The notes under the pieces were generated by a model, which was given only the letters and a program-made list of their open reading frames with translations, did no database searches and had not been told where the DNA came from. DNA of 64,000 nt from Setoptus koraiensis (taxonomy: Eukaryota; Arthropoda): the NCBI GenBank assembly GCA_048013815.1, contig CM106586.1, positions 24,469,334-24,533,333 on the forward strand, in the 5' to 3' direction. Made by a program: the position numbers and the translations under genes. Shown here one piece after another: positions 34,501-46,857 of the stretch. The first letter of the stretch is position 1. Each line of letters opens with the position of its first letter.

Positions 34501-37500
34501 CTCGCAATTGAGGTGCCCCTTTCATGCATTCGAATCTGGCTTTCTCGTTCTTGCCAAACGCATACACTGCTGATAACAAACTATCTCACATGTTAATTAA
34601 ATTTGGCCTCTGTACGTGTAACTCTGTCTGTCCGTCTGTTTGTCTGTGGATAAAAGTTGACTGGTCAGATGAGTGGAACAAAAAGGGCATTAATAGACAC
34701 ATCAGACACAAAGAGCTTGTAGCGTGCGAAGTTCAGATAGTTGATTCAGCCGATAACTGTTTAGTCTGGCTGTGAGAGAATAAATATATACTTGGCTACA
34801 TGTAGCTTGCAATAAAAGCCATCCAACTATCCATATTACCCAGCAACTATCATTATTATCACTGTATATAGGGTAGCGTCTGCCAATTTGGGGCCCCCTG
34901 ACCTGTCCACCGGAATGCACAACACTGACAATGCAATGTAACATAATTCATGATTATGGTTCGTTATGACCACGTTAATTATCTAATGACAACAAGTACT
35001 ATAAACCCACTATCACACACACACGAGGAATAGGCTGAAGGCTCAGCGTGCTGCCCATTCGGTAGGCTGGCCTCACTTTAGAAAAGACTGCACTTCCGGA
35101 CTTTACACAGCCCTTATGAGTCGGCTTGTCGGGCTGCACTGGCCCCACAATTCACTTGACTGTTCTACTGTCGACGGAACAGACTGGTCTAGGCTGCGAT
35201 CGAATCATTTCAAACATCCAATATCGAGTTGATCTGTTTCTTGTAAAAGTTTTCCGTAATTTCCAAATATTTCGTCAGCTGCTGTAACCAGAGATGAATT
35301 TTGAGTTGATCGCTAGCCGTGCCATCTGAACACGGCCAGAAATCTGAGATGCATACCTCTTCATATCTGAAACTATCTGACATCTCTCAAACTATTTCAC
35401 AAGACGTCGGCAAGAAGCGATTGCAAATAAAACGACGGCTAGAATGACATGATAGGCACTCATAGAGACGGGCACTCCAGTTTGCGGCAGAGGAGAAATG
35501 GCCCCTAGCCTGGCCTCTCATCACACACTCGGGCAAGGGACCCCATCAACTGATTTTCATGGCTACCGACCGTATAAATACGACCATGATACAATACCCG
35601 TGTAGTGTGGTAGCGATAGAGAAAAGTGATATAATGAAAAAAACAACAAATAATTGGGCAAAAGGTTCAGTTGAGCTAGATATGTTTATATGAGATAAAG
35701 TGAGTTTGAGTCACGCTTTGCTAGATCACACAAACTGCTGCATTGTCGGTCACGATTGGGCCAGACAAAATCGGGTCACCTGTGTGTATTCCGAAAATTC
35801 TCTAGTGAGTCATAATTGTTGCGACTATTTCACTCGATGATCGCCGATTCTCATCACTGCATAGAGGCACTTGCTAATGGGCAATCCAGAAGAGTAAGGA
35901 TTAAGCTCAAGTTATCAAAAAAATGATGCATCGTCGGATTGGTGGATAATTTTGGGTATTGACCTAGAACTACTATATTTCCGTCGTAACGTTTTGTTAG
36001 ATTTTAACGAACGAGCTGATCTACCCGAACTCTACTCTGCCTAGAATAGACCCACAGTAATCTTTTGGGGCCAGTATATGGGCTTGTTGTTATTATAGCT
36101 GTTTGTTGATAAACTGCAAATTAAAGTAATTTGATGCGAAACTTGGTGGTGTCAACGACGAGCTTGTTATTTTATTTTAGTACTGCAAATGCAAGTGTTT
36201 TAAACGTGCAAAAATATTCAGTTTAATTCGAAAGAGAAGCAGAAAGGATATTGAAAATATTCTTATTGGCAACATCTGGTGTGACGATGCAGGTTTAGAG
36301 CAGCTTCTCAGGATATCATTGCCACCAACCATTCAATGGATGTCACTAAGCTCGATGCCGTTAATTAATCATATTAATTTAATATTAATATTAATATTAA
36401 TTGGTTGCCAATATTGACAGCGCATTGATTGAGTAGCGTTTGAATGAACGATATATCAAAAATGGAGCGTATGCTAAACAAGGATTTTTCGGTAGTTGGT
36501 AGTGTAAATACAAGTTAGCTTTCATGGTAGCATTGAAGTAGCATGAAAAGATGAGAGAAAATAGCTGATGAATGATCATTTGTGTGCATACCTGTGTTAC
36601 CCGTGTAATATTTGAGCTGACCATTGGTCAGCATTGCACCATAATAGTGGGTTTATTTTTATTTTTGTATGCACGGATGGACCAGGAGTGATGATATTGG
36701 TGTACAGCTTAGTTTAATCCAGATATAACTATGTTTGAATTATCTGCTAAGCTTGTTTATCTATTAGGTTGCGTATTGGCCTGTTGGCCTGTTGGCCTAT
36801 TGGTCAGTTAGTGAGTTGTGTGTTGTTGCCATAGAAATAGCTGGTATTATACTGTATTATAGCTGGCTTCAAATCCGTTCTATTCAATGGTATTCAATGC
36901 TATATATATATATATATAAATATGATAAAAACAATTAAACTTTTCTCCATGTGTTTATGATGACTACACTATACCTGGCTATAATATGGCTTATAATAGC
37001 AAATACATATAATCAGCACTAATTTTCTTTCATCTTGGCCAACATTATTAACATTAAGCTAATGCAAGTAATGAAAGTCACACTAAAACTGTTTACTTTT
37101 ATCTAACAGTCAGTTATCTAACCGTTAGTTATGCAACCGTTAGCTACGTGAGCGTTAGTTATCTGACCGTTAGTTAGTTATCTAACAGTGCATCTTAGTG
37201 AATAGGCTGGCTAGACATAAACAGAGCCGGCCAAGCTGGCCTACAAACAATGATAATCATAATGATATGATGCAAATAAGTCGCTCTCTCGGTAGTTTGA
37301 CGACAAGTGAAGCCAGAGCATTTACAATGGGCCCACATGAGAGTGTAACTATCACACTTATACCAATAACAACATTGTATGCAGCTAGCTATTATCATTA
37401 TCATTATGCTTATTATTATTATCATTTCATCAGCATGTGGGCCTCGCAGCATCGTATGATATGCATAACGGTCACTATGATACACACACACTGGCACGGG

Positions 37501-38587
37501 CACGCACATACAAAATAATAAAGCCGCATATATATATATATGTAATATATATATGCTGTACAAATGTACACTATTCTTACATTATATTCCTTTATATCCC
37601 CGCATATATCCAAATATCCCGACATATCCCGACATATCCGCATATATTCGAATATGTCGTGCATTGCCGCTATCAATAATTGTTCTCTCACAAGCTAGTT
37701 ACACAACTATTATACAGCAACGATACGTTACGTATCTATCTGGCGCAGGTATTATTGTGGCCGGTGTTTTTGGGTGTCGTGCACTTCAACTGTTCAACTG
37801 ACAACTGTAAGGGTTACCAAGTCACCCATTCAGACCATGCACCAAATGAGCCTTCATCGTTCGTGGCTTTTGTTTGGTCTCTCTGTATCTCTGTAACTTT
37901 CTTTTCTCATTTTTGTTTGTTGGTAGTCACTTTATTACACTGCTCACTATTCTGTCATTCATTTACCGCGCACAGTTACGTAATACACACACAATTATTA
38001 TAAAATTATCATTATTATTATCTTGCGGCATAGTTGGCAGCCAAATGAAACAGTCTGTCGTATTAATTAATTTGTCTATCTTGTCTTTCATTAGTCTAAT
38101 CAGTAGCTTTCATCACCAATAGCTGCTAACAGATATCTCTTATTTGTTTTGCTACTCGTTGGTGCAGCTGCATGCAGTTTCGTGCCACTTTCAATCATTT
38201 CAGCCGAGCTTATTTGCATAACTTAATTATATTATAATTATCGCTCGGTTATTATGCTCCACTCAAGCTTCGAAAATATGCTGCCATCAATGTGATTGAT
38301 GTGCGTATTAAACTAGCCACAAACCAAGAATATCGCCAAAACATTGCTCCGTTGAGGCACATCGACATATAGGCGCAAATCTTGTTCGTGTTTAGAAACC
38401 AATCAACAATAAAACAACTACAAATATTAGATGCTCAACTGCGGCTCAAACTCTGTTGTTGTTTGAATCATATAAAGCATCATATAAATAATAATCATAT
38501 AAATGATAGCTGGCATGGTCGATGGAGTGCATCTCAAGTCATTAGTGGCAATAACAGAATCGGTTCCGAACTGTAATTTTTTCGCCA

Positions 38588-38833
38588 GACCAACAACTCT
38601 AAATGTTTGTTTGCACCCAGCGAGCACACAAAATCCCGACCTTTTACTAGTGGGCTATGTTCTCATGGGTATCCTTCCAAACGACTCACATGGTTTGGTC
38701 TACATGTCCATTAAAAACGCCAGCTCATCCATTTGTGGATTTCGTTTTAACAACAAACCAAAGAACTATAACACACCTCGACCGGCGAAAATACCGAAAA
38801 TCAGACGTTTGGACCTCATGAACAACCGACTGT
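38588..38833 (+). CDS. Possible exon of an unrecognised gene
   Basis: An open frame of ordinary, non-repetitive composition (TTLNVCLHPAS ... LLLVGYVLMGILPND ... KIPKIRRLDLMNNRL) stands out in a repeat-rich region. A possible acceptor (ttttttcgccag) precedes it, and a consensus-like donor (CGACT|gtgagt) lies exactly where the frame would stop. I recognise no family and see no partner exon. It may be an isolated exon of a gene extending beyond what I can trace, or chance. Confidence 0.25.
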
Positions 38834-40020
38834 GAGTAGTTTCTACCAATGATTTTGTGGTGCCCGGTCATTAGCTAAGTAGCTATGTTATGATTGTTGG
38901 TTTGTATTTTGTTGTGTCGTGTTATCGTGTCGTGTCGAATAATAATTGAATCAGTAGCGTTCCCAGCGGTTAAGGTATTTCGGTTATAATTGTGCACGTA
39001 AACAAAACAAAAATCCCAAATCCGACCAAATCCAACCAAATCCATGGACAAATCAAACCTTCGACACTCCCTTTCAACTGTCAAATAATCATGTGATACC
39101 CGAGCGATTGCGCATCACATGGCGAAACTGTCTTGGCCTGAAAAATATTGTATTGTATCAAATTTCTCGCATTTTTGGTTACTTTTGCTAGTACAACTAA
39201 CTTGATAGTTGTAAGTGAGCTTTTTTTACTAATATCACTATACCGGTAATGCGATATTGTTGATGTGGCTGATGGATCAATGTAGTGCTGCAATCTGAAT
39301 GAGTTTTCTTACTAGATCTCGTGTTTATATTGTGTAACATGATAGCATGGTAAATAATAGCATCAGTTGGTGTCTAATATCAATACAAACAATATAAACA
39401 ATCAGCGATTCTTAACAATCGCAAGGCCTCAAAATATTATTATTGTTACTTTTATTATCATTGTGGTTGTTAGATACAATTCAGATTGAGAATGGAAGAT
39501 ATTTTGGCCTCTTTTCGGCGTCACGGAAGTAGCGTATAGGTATAATTGTTGTCAAAATGGAAGGGGCCCGAAATAAGAGGGGATCGAGTGAGCAAGTGAG
39601 CAAAGAACTGATAATGCTCAGATAATCTCTTGTTCAGTATAATGGCTTTGTAGTAGAGGGAGCTTGAGTAGTGAGTGGAAAGAGGGAAGAGGGAATCCTC
39701 TGCAGAGTAGATCTTATCGGCATCTTCAACTCTTAGATCTTGTAGTGGGCAACTTGTACCGATAACTGGCAGTGTATAAGGCGACAACAAGTATGGATAT
39801 ATTATCACAATTGAGATAATTATAATGATTCGCGTGTGATTTATTGTTTGTTTTGGTCTGCTCGTTCGACACACAAAGAGACAGCGGAGGAACAACTCAA
39901 TCACGTTTGGTAGTAGGTGGTTGTGGTCGGCAGTAGCGAATGTTGTGTACATGATGACTCAGTCGACGTTCCGTAAGCATGAGCAGATAGTGCTGGAATG
40001 CGTCATCCACTGGTGATCTA

Positions 40021-40079
40021 GTGGAGTCTGGCCGAATCTGGCCGAATCTGGCCGAATCTGGCCGAATCTGGCCGAATCG
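40021..40079. repeat. GAATCTGGCCG tandem repeat
   Basis: Five near-perfect copies of an 11-bp unit, the last ending GAATCGG. No gene is associated. Confidence 0.95.
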
Positions 40080-40644
40080 GATGAGAGGCATGGGAAAAGT
40101 GGAGCGATAAAAGATTGAAGATCATCCATGTTGATGCTACTTATTTATTATTCATGGAATAATAGCCCACAAGGCATGAGCCATGCAAATACAGATAATG
40201 TTGGCATAGATTGCATTGATATTGTGTCGGCCAGCTCATTGCAACAATTCTTCTCAATTTGATTCATTTTCGTCTCGTCGTGCCCGTGTAATCTCGTCAG
40301 GCTAGCAGAGAGAGTTGAATTATGAACAAGAATCTTCTTTTGTTCAAGCTTTGTGACATTGATACATTGCACTGTACTGTGCTGGACCGGACCGGACCGG
40401 ACTGTACGATGTCAAATATTAACAATAAATAAATAATGAAGTTGTGGGCATATTATATGGTAGCAACAACACAATGGTTAGAAACTGCGTATAAACCAGC
40501 ACACTCGATCAAACAGAATCTAATCGATCTACTCCTTGCAAGTTGCAACAATAAACACAATCAATACCGATAATATCGGTTTGGTTAGCTTACTTCCGAC
40601 GAGATTACGTGCACTGGCTGAGCATTGTGATGAGATGAGATCGG

Positions 40645-40650
<6 letters not shown>

Positions 40651-40684
<34 letters not shown>
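40651..40684. repeat. (GA)n microsatellite
   Basis: A pure GA run of about 17 units. A shorter one lies at about 42,995-43,017. Confidence 0.95.
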
Positions 40685-40687
<3 letters not shown>

Positions 40688-43600
40688 AAAATAAGATAAA
40701 CTGCAAGCACATCGCAATACAGCCCGTATGACACCGTATGAAAACAGATAAAGTAATAGCTCATTCACTCAACTTCAATTATGCTGATCGCTCACTCGCT
40801 TGACTATTTGTTTTAGCAAGAGAAAAGGCTCGCCTCACCTGTTCGTTCTTTTGTGCTGTACTGTTTGTGTGCTGTGAGAGTTACTGTGTATAGTGGAAGC
40901 GTGCGCGAGAGACAGTTTTCTTTGCCTCAACTATGCAGTCAACTAAGTTTGGGTGTAAATTATATTAGATTTATACTGCGAGTTATTAAGCGAGCATTGA
41001 GATATATCCAATATGTATATACAGTATAGAATTTGAATGGACAGACAAAGGGAGAGAGATGAACAATAATGAATAGATTATATAATGGCCGTGTGTCGAT
41101 AGAAAAAGAAAGGGCCGTGGAAGAAGGACAATTTATGAAACTGCAGATAGCCCCAGCGATTATAGTCGACCAGCGATGGCATAGATAAGCATTAAGTGAC
41201 ACAGTTTCTTTTCTCTCTCTCTCACACAGGCCAAAACAGGTTAATATTTATATAAACAAAGCATGGCGTCTCACACAAAAAAGATCATGGGTGGGCCTCA
41301 TATGATTGGGTGCCCCCCATTCAAATGTGTTTTATAACAAACGCGAGCAACAACAATAGTTACTATTGGCCTCTTGTATTTTTTTTGCGGCCTCGGGCAT
41401 TGTGTGCCCACCATGGCTCACGCTGGCTGGCACTGGCTGGACCAGAAAGTGGTTGTTTGCTGGCAACAGCAGCAAGATTTGAGCGACCGAGGGAGACAGA
41501 GTTCACGGTTAGTGAGCCAACGCTGTCTCGGTCGCATTTGAGAGATGCACGCCAATCTACATTATATTATATATGTATTGTCTATCACATAATGCACATT
41601 ATATAATAGATTATATAATAAATTGGCCGTGAAGATTGTTTCGAGAGGGGGGGGGGCAGAGGGGCGACAGGCGACAAACCAATCACGTCTGGCACTGTGC
41701 AGAGATTGGTTGGTTGAGAGAATGAGCGAGAGAGGGAGCAAAAAGAGAATTTCCTGCTGAGAAAACGTATCAACTAACGAGAGAGACAGAAGGTGAGTGA
41801 AGCACCATTGACACCTGTTTGTGTTGACGACACAAACTGTGGCTGCTATTATAGCTGCTGACCTATATACTGAGAGTGACAAGTACCCAGCACTTGTTTG
41901 TATGTTTGCTGGTGCGGTGGGCACCAACAAACAGGCTCATACAGGCAGCACCTAGAGCAATGGCATTGGGCTGGCTAAACTTGATATAAAACGCCCAAAC
42001 TTGATATAAAGAGGCAAGTAATAACAATAATAGTAGTGGGGCTGCCAGTGATAAAAGTGGGGCCAAACAACTAATGATTGAATAAATGGAATGTGTGCTA
42101 CACTGTGCACCAGAATGAGGCTGTGTAAAGTAACAACAACGACAGGAAGTTGATCGACTCAGCTGACTGCATTGGATGGATAAATCTAGTGTGAGCTTGT
42201 GGCTGCTTGTAGATTGAATGAGATGAGACACTATAGATGATGAGCCAACAGGAAGAGCCGATCATATCGATTAGGTCAAATGAGATTATTGAGCCGTTGT
42301 TGTGACTATTTATATGATGAATGAATTCTAGACACGCCACTGAGCAGCTTCTCATCATCATTTGATAAAGGTGTAACAACAACTTACTCTTTGCTGCTGC
42401 TGCTGCTGCAACAGCAACATTTAGTGGCACAACATTCTAGTCGCACATTGGCCACTATGATACAAGTGAGCGTGTTATAACAAGAAGCTGGCAAAATAGC
42501 GGCCAAAATAGACAGCAGTGGGGCCCCAAAGCAGCAACACAACAGAAGAGGCGCAGAGAAGAGAACGGGTCAAACTTGTGTCAACTGCGAACCGTTCTTT
42601 TTGCTCGCTGCCATGTTAGTAGTCACGCTACAGTCTAGTCTGACAGCACCTAGCCATTTCTTGTCTAGGCCCGAGCAAAATCGATAAAGTGAATACTGAA
42701 ATAAACATCATCTGCGACTCACAGGCTGCGACTCACAGGCTGTGGGGCCCCGAACACGCTGTTGGGATACGACACACACCGGCATGTATAAGGCGCCAAA
42801 ATTGTGAGAGACACACACATGACAGGTGATGATGAAGGCGAACAAGTGCAGCGTCTTTAATATATTTTAGTGGTGAGTGCCCACATAACGGGACAACAGA
42901 TTGGGCACAACTTTTCGCATGCACATATTGTGTTATTAGTAAATGGTAGCGTGCGATTATAGCGATTAAAGTACCGTTACTACAAGAGATAGTGATAGAG
43001 AGAGAGAGAGAGAGAGATTTTGATTGACGGGCCCGTTCAGCTGTCGGCTGAATTGTATGTATCGTTATGTTACGCAACTCATGACACGGCTTTCCAGAAA
43101 ATTGTTCATCGTTTCTGCCAGTTTTTGCCATTTTCTGCAACACAATTCCAAAAGAATAGGTGCAATAGTTGCTGTTAAAAATGAATGAAAACACACACCA
43201 GCCACTTTGTGTGGCATGTACCAAATAGGCGATATCCAATGATAATTGGTGATTAATGAAACAACAAATACGACCAGTCTAGTCTAGACCCCATAGATAT
43301 AGAGTCAAATTGAATTGGTTGTTTTTTAGGTTCCTGTTTTCCTCTTTCCTGTTTATTACTCATTATTGCTCGCAATATCGGCGCTGGTTTGGGGCCCTCA
43401 ACACACACAGACAGGCGGACACACGGACACACACGGAGAAAAGATTGGACTAGAATTGCATCACCATGGATTGTGTGCTGCTGTTCATCTAATACGTCCA
43501 TGATAATAATCCTATTTTCCATCAAACAATCATTTCTTTGCTCTCCACCTTCTGTCTCACTGTTTTTGGCTACGTTGTGGGTCTATCTCTCGCTGCTTGT

Positions 43601-44396
43601 GTCCTTTTGTTCATTCGTCAATGTTTGCTATCTATTGTTTCTCTGACGAGCTATCCCAAGCCTCTAGCTCACTGATAGTGATCATAGCATCCAAACATGT
43701 CCCTATGACCTATCTGTCTCACTCTCTGGCCCACAAGTCCATCCAAGACAATCCACCAATCAGATCAGCTTGATGTATAGGACAGGACGGCATGGGGATA
43801 AGATGGAATCGAACGGAATGGAATAGGATTGAATGGGACGGCACGGCCAATATCGGGCTGATATTGGCAACAGCCATTGCTCGCTCTATTGTCTTAATCG
43901 TTTTGTTGTTCATTCGATTACATTGGAGAAGTAGTAAGTCGCACACGATTACATAAGAGCCAAGTTCAGATTGGCTCAAGTCGGCTCACCAGCTAAGCTT
44001 CGTGCCTCGGAATGAGCGAACAACTCGAAAAAGTAAGCAAAAACTATAGCTATCTGGTTGGCACAAAAGGTTGCTTGTTTCACTTTGTGGCACTCACAAG
44101 TCTCGTCCTGTCAGCCTGTCAAATTTGCGATCACTTCACATAGCGACCAATATATGGCAAACACGGCACATATTGCGCAAATTATAAAGGAATGAGCTCG
44201 ATCGCTTGCCGCGTGTTTCTCACTAGAAAGTTAGAGAGTTCAATGGCTAGATGACTACAACTAGTGCTCAATTTATTTATTTATAACCTCGTGTCGCCAA
44301 AATATCCAGCGCGCACACACACATAATCACATATAGCGGAGACTTAACTTAAACAACTGGCCTGTTGTGACCAAACAATATAAATATCTCTATAAA

Positions 44397-44624
44397 ATGC
44401 GATTTATATCGTGGGTCACTCTATGTTTAGCGAGCACCATTTGTTGTACTCTATCATTTGAGGCCAACAAGAATGAGAGAGGTCAAGTCGATGGAAGCTC
44501 AATGAACAAATTCAATCGATATGAGCTGTTATGCCACCACCACTATATACATCAAGAACATATAATCGAAGGAATAGTCCAAATGGCTTCTCTTTCATCG
44601 TCTCACTCGATCTATGAGGCATAA
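44397..44624 (+). CDS. Possible small secreted peptide
   Basis: A 75-residue frame from an ATG at 44,397. Its first 22 residues (MRFISWVTLCLASTICCTLSFE) look like a cleavable signal peptide: one basic residue, a hydrophobic core, then small residues. The rest (EANKNERGQVDGSSMNKFNR...) is polar with His-rich HHHY and no known motif. An AT-rich TATAAA-like stretch lies immediately upstream (44,381-44,396). I recognise no homologue, and a frame this size can arise by chance. Confidence 0.25.
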   Translation: MRFISWVTLCLASTICCTLSFEANKNERGQVDGSSMNKFNRYELLCHHHYIHQEHIIEGIVQMASLSSSHSIYEA

Positions 44625-45206
44625 AATTCACTCTTGTTGCATGCTTTTGTGTTATTGTCATCATGTTTATGTCAATTAATAATTGCTTGCTAGAAATGAT
44701 GAGATTCTCAAGCAAATTGCTTGCGCTTCCCAACAATGACTGTTGTGACGAACCACGGTTTCATTATAATTTTAGTGCTATGTGGAATAATATTAAACAT
44801 ACATTAGAGAAAGCAAACACTTACTTGTATCCCCAGCTCCTCATTTCATCTGACAGTTGATTCTTTCTACAAGACGAGCTCCACCAATGATCCGATTGTA
44901 TTGAGGGCCAAACTAATCAATCAATTGACAGTACATTGCACTCGCTAGTGTTGTTAGTCAATCGAACGATGATACGACGAACATGTGATGTGATTTTATT
45001 CGACCTAAAATGATTAATTGCCGGGCAACAAACTTTGCTTTACACAACATGAAATATATTGTTTTTTCTTCACAAAATTAACAACGGAAAAACCATTCCA
45101 AAGCTAATGGAATGAGGCCAGTTTTTTGTCCATCTCGAGTCTTTACGAAAGTCTCTCAGAGAATGTCGGCACATAACTAAACTTCTCTCGACCGTTGTTC
45201 GATTAA

Positions 45207-46378
45207 TATCTGCCCATTCCTTGGATGAAAGAGTATATTGGCAGTTACTAGCTGAAGCCGCACTAATGGCTGGTAACATAAAAGTTGTAGAAACAGCATA
45301 TCAGAAAACTAAAAATCTGGGCTCCCTTGCCATGTTGTACATTGTCACGGGGAACAAAGAAAAACTAGAAGAAGTGGCCAACATGGCCCAAGAATGTCGT
45401 GACACCTCAGTTGAGTATCAAATAGCACTAATTTTACAAGACTATCAACGTTGCGCGTGCATCTTTCGTGATTGCAGCCAACTCGCTCGAGCTTACTGCA
45501 GTTCTGTCAGACATTGCTTGACAGATCTGGTCGAGCAATGATGAGACGATGGTGACTTCGATGATGCTTCAGGATTAATGCCGAGAAAAAAACTAAGTCT
45601 CAAACCAAAGAGGAACAATGCCAGATTCCAAATTAAGTCACAGGCCAGATTGGCTGGCGTCGAGAGAATATACGATATCGTCGCAACGAATTGTTTCTTG
45701 CATGTGCTCGAATTCGTTAATTTTTTGATGTCACCACAGGGCCGAGTTTTGAGTGCCCATGTAGTTGGCAAGGTGGTCATCAGGTCCTACTTATCTGGCA
45801 GGCCAGAATGCAAATTCGGCATCAATGACAAACCACTATGCAAATCAAAGAGAAACAGACTGTAACATTAGACGATCGCCAACTAAGTTCCAATACAACA
45901 AAATCAAGTATAGCTTATGATGACTGTCAATTCGATCAGTGTTTCAAACTAATGAATTTTGAATCGGAGCACGCAATCGGTTTCATACCCAGTGATGGAG
46001 AATTTGAATTGATGCTTTATCGTACGAAAGATATATCACATTCATCACAGCAGCGGTATCTATAGCGGCGTCGGTTACTAGAATGTGCTCTACCTCAGCC
46101 AGACTTGGTTTCTTTCGCCAAGAAGGTCGTACAATCATACGATGTTACTTCAGATCAACAGATGCATTTGGACTATGGCGAACTGAACCCTTTCTCAGTA
46201 TGTGCCTCAACTTTTAAACCTATCTACAGAGGAAGACCGGAGGTCGAGTGTCCATTTTGCCAGGCCAGCTATTCAACACAATTCAAAAACACCGAATGCC
46301 GAATTTGTCATATATCTTTAGGTGGCTCCAGCTTTAGTGGTATAAACATTTCGGCTGTCCATGTACAATATACCTAGA
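45207..46378 (+). pseudogene. COPA (alpha-COP) relic containing an AP2M1 fragment
   Basis: Three pieces match the intact COPA gene to the right. The segment 45,208-45,540 matches 49,771-50,104 at about 95% identity. The segment 45,542-45,590 matches 50,349-50,395. The segment 46,048-46,378 matches COPA from about 51,333 to its stop. The intervening 0.9 kb of COPA, including its only intron, is absent and replaced by an AP-2 mu fragment. The first 2 kb (both WD40 propellers) are gone. The reading frame is broken at the joins. The 3' UTR and AATAAA (46,382) are retained and run into the TAF9 3' end, as in the right-hand copy, so this arose by DNA duplication and not retroposition. Confidence 0.9.
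45620..46045 (+). pseudogene. AP-2 mu subunit (AP2M1) fragment inside the COPA relic
   Basis: Translation shows [40 protein letters not shown], then [20 protein letters not shown] and [20 protein letters not shown], preceded in another frame by IGWRRE-like and YRRNELFL sequence. This is the start of the mu-homology (cargo-binding) domain of the clathrin adaptor AP-2. At least three frame changes break it: near 45,666 and 45,703 upstream, and after GINDK near 45,830. No intron interrupts the matched stretch, so it may derive from mRNA or from one large exon. No intact AP2M1 is in the window. Confidence 0.85.
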
Positions 46379-46431
46379 GGAAATAAAAGTATACGCGTAA
46401 GAGAGGAATCGGCATTAGAGAGCATTAAATT

Positions 46432-46857
46432 TTATTTCAATTTGTAGTTTGTCCCTATGAGTGAGTATCTATCGAATGGCAATCTAGGCCCATTGTGCGT
46501 TTTTATAGAAGGTAAGGGTAAATTGTTTTTTTCCCGGGCTATCTCCATAAGTATATCTTTGGGTGGCGGCGACGTAATTGTTTTGTCAATTTCTAAATTG
46601 ATAGCAAGTTGCAAGTCTTCAACATCGATTGTCTTCTTTTTTGCATGATCTGAGAAAATTTGTGCTTCCTGCAATACGGAGGTGACATAACGATGAGTAA
46701 ATTCCATTAGCTGGTGGATCACTCGAGGCTCGTATTCATCAATCGACATTTCTTTGAGAATAGCAGCCACAACTTGAGCATCTTTCGACATGTTTCCTTG
46801 TGAATCCTGGCGTCCAGGTTCCGTCTGATCCATCGAAGTCTGGGTTGAAGAGGCCAT
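46432..46857 (-). CDS. TAF9: TAF9, TFIID/SAGA histone-fold subunit
   Basis: A complete single-exon gene of 141 residues. Residues about 24-90 form the histone fold (MSKDAQVVAAILKEMSIDEY, EPRVIHQLMEFTHRYVTSVL, AKKKTIDVEDLQLAI). The conserved TAF9 tail follows (SPPPKDILMEIAREKNNLPL, GPRLPFDRYSL, TNYKLK). The length is that of the conserved core, without the long C-terminal extension of vertebrate TAF9. TAF9 pairs with TAF6 in TFIID and with a TAF6-like partner in SAGA, and contacts core promoters and activators. The stop codon TAA is embedded in its own AATAAA signal (46,437-46,432). The gene converges on the COPA relic and diverges from intact COPA, with 841 bp between start codons. Confidence 0.95.
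   Translation of the reverse strand: MASSTQTSMDQTEPGRQDSQGNMSKDAQVVAAILKEMSIDEYEPRVIHQLMEFTHRYVTSVLQEAQIFSDHAKKKTIDVEDLQLAINLEIDKTITSPPPKDILMEIAREKNNLPLPSIKTHNGPRLPFDRYSLIGTNYKLK

Larger units (their letters stand above)
30423..44390. other. 14-kb gene-poor interval with simple repeats
   Basis: No gene could be supported beyond a weak exon candidate near 38.7 kb. It probably includes the RhoGEF promoter and 5' UTR just above 30,422. Simple repeats include CAATATAACGTTA units (32,165-32,250), CTTACCTGG units (34,010-34,075), GTTAGTTATCTAAC units (37,100-37,192), CCCGACATAT units (37,595-37,655), a 12-base G run at 41,646-41,657 and GA runs near 40,650 and 42,995. Confidence 0.55.

Noticed and set aside
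39521-39952. 143-residue minus-strand ORF with a hydrophobic segment
   Set aside because: The hydrophobic stretch comes from an AT-rich repeat (ATAATTATAATGAT). No homology was recognised.
42733-43239. 168-residue minus-strand ORF
   Set aside because: Includes a translated GA repeat (SLSLSLS), has no motif and no splice support.
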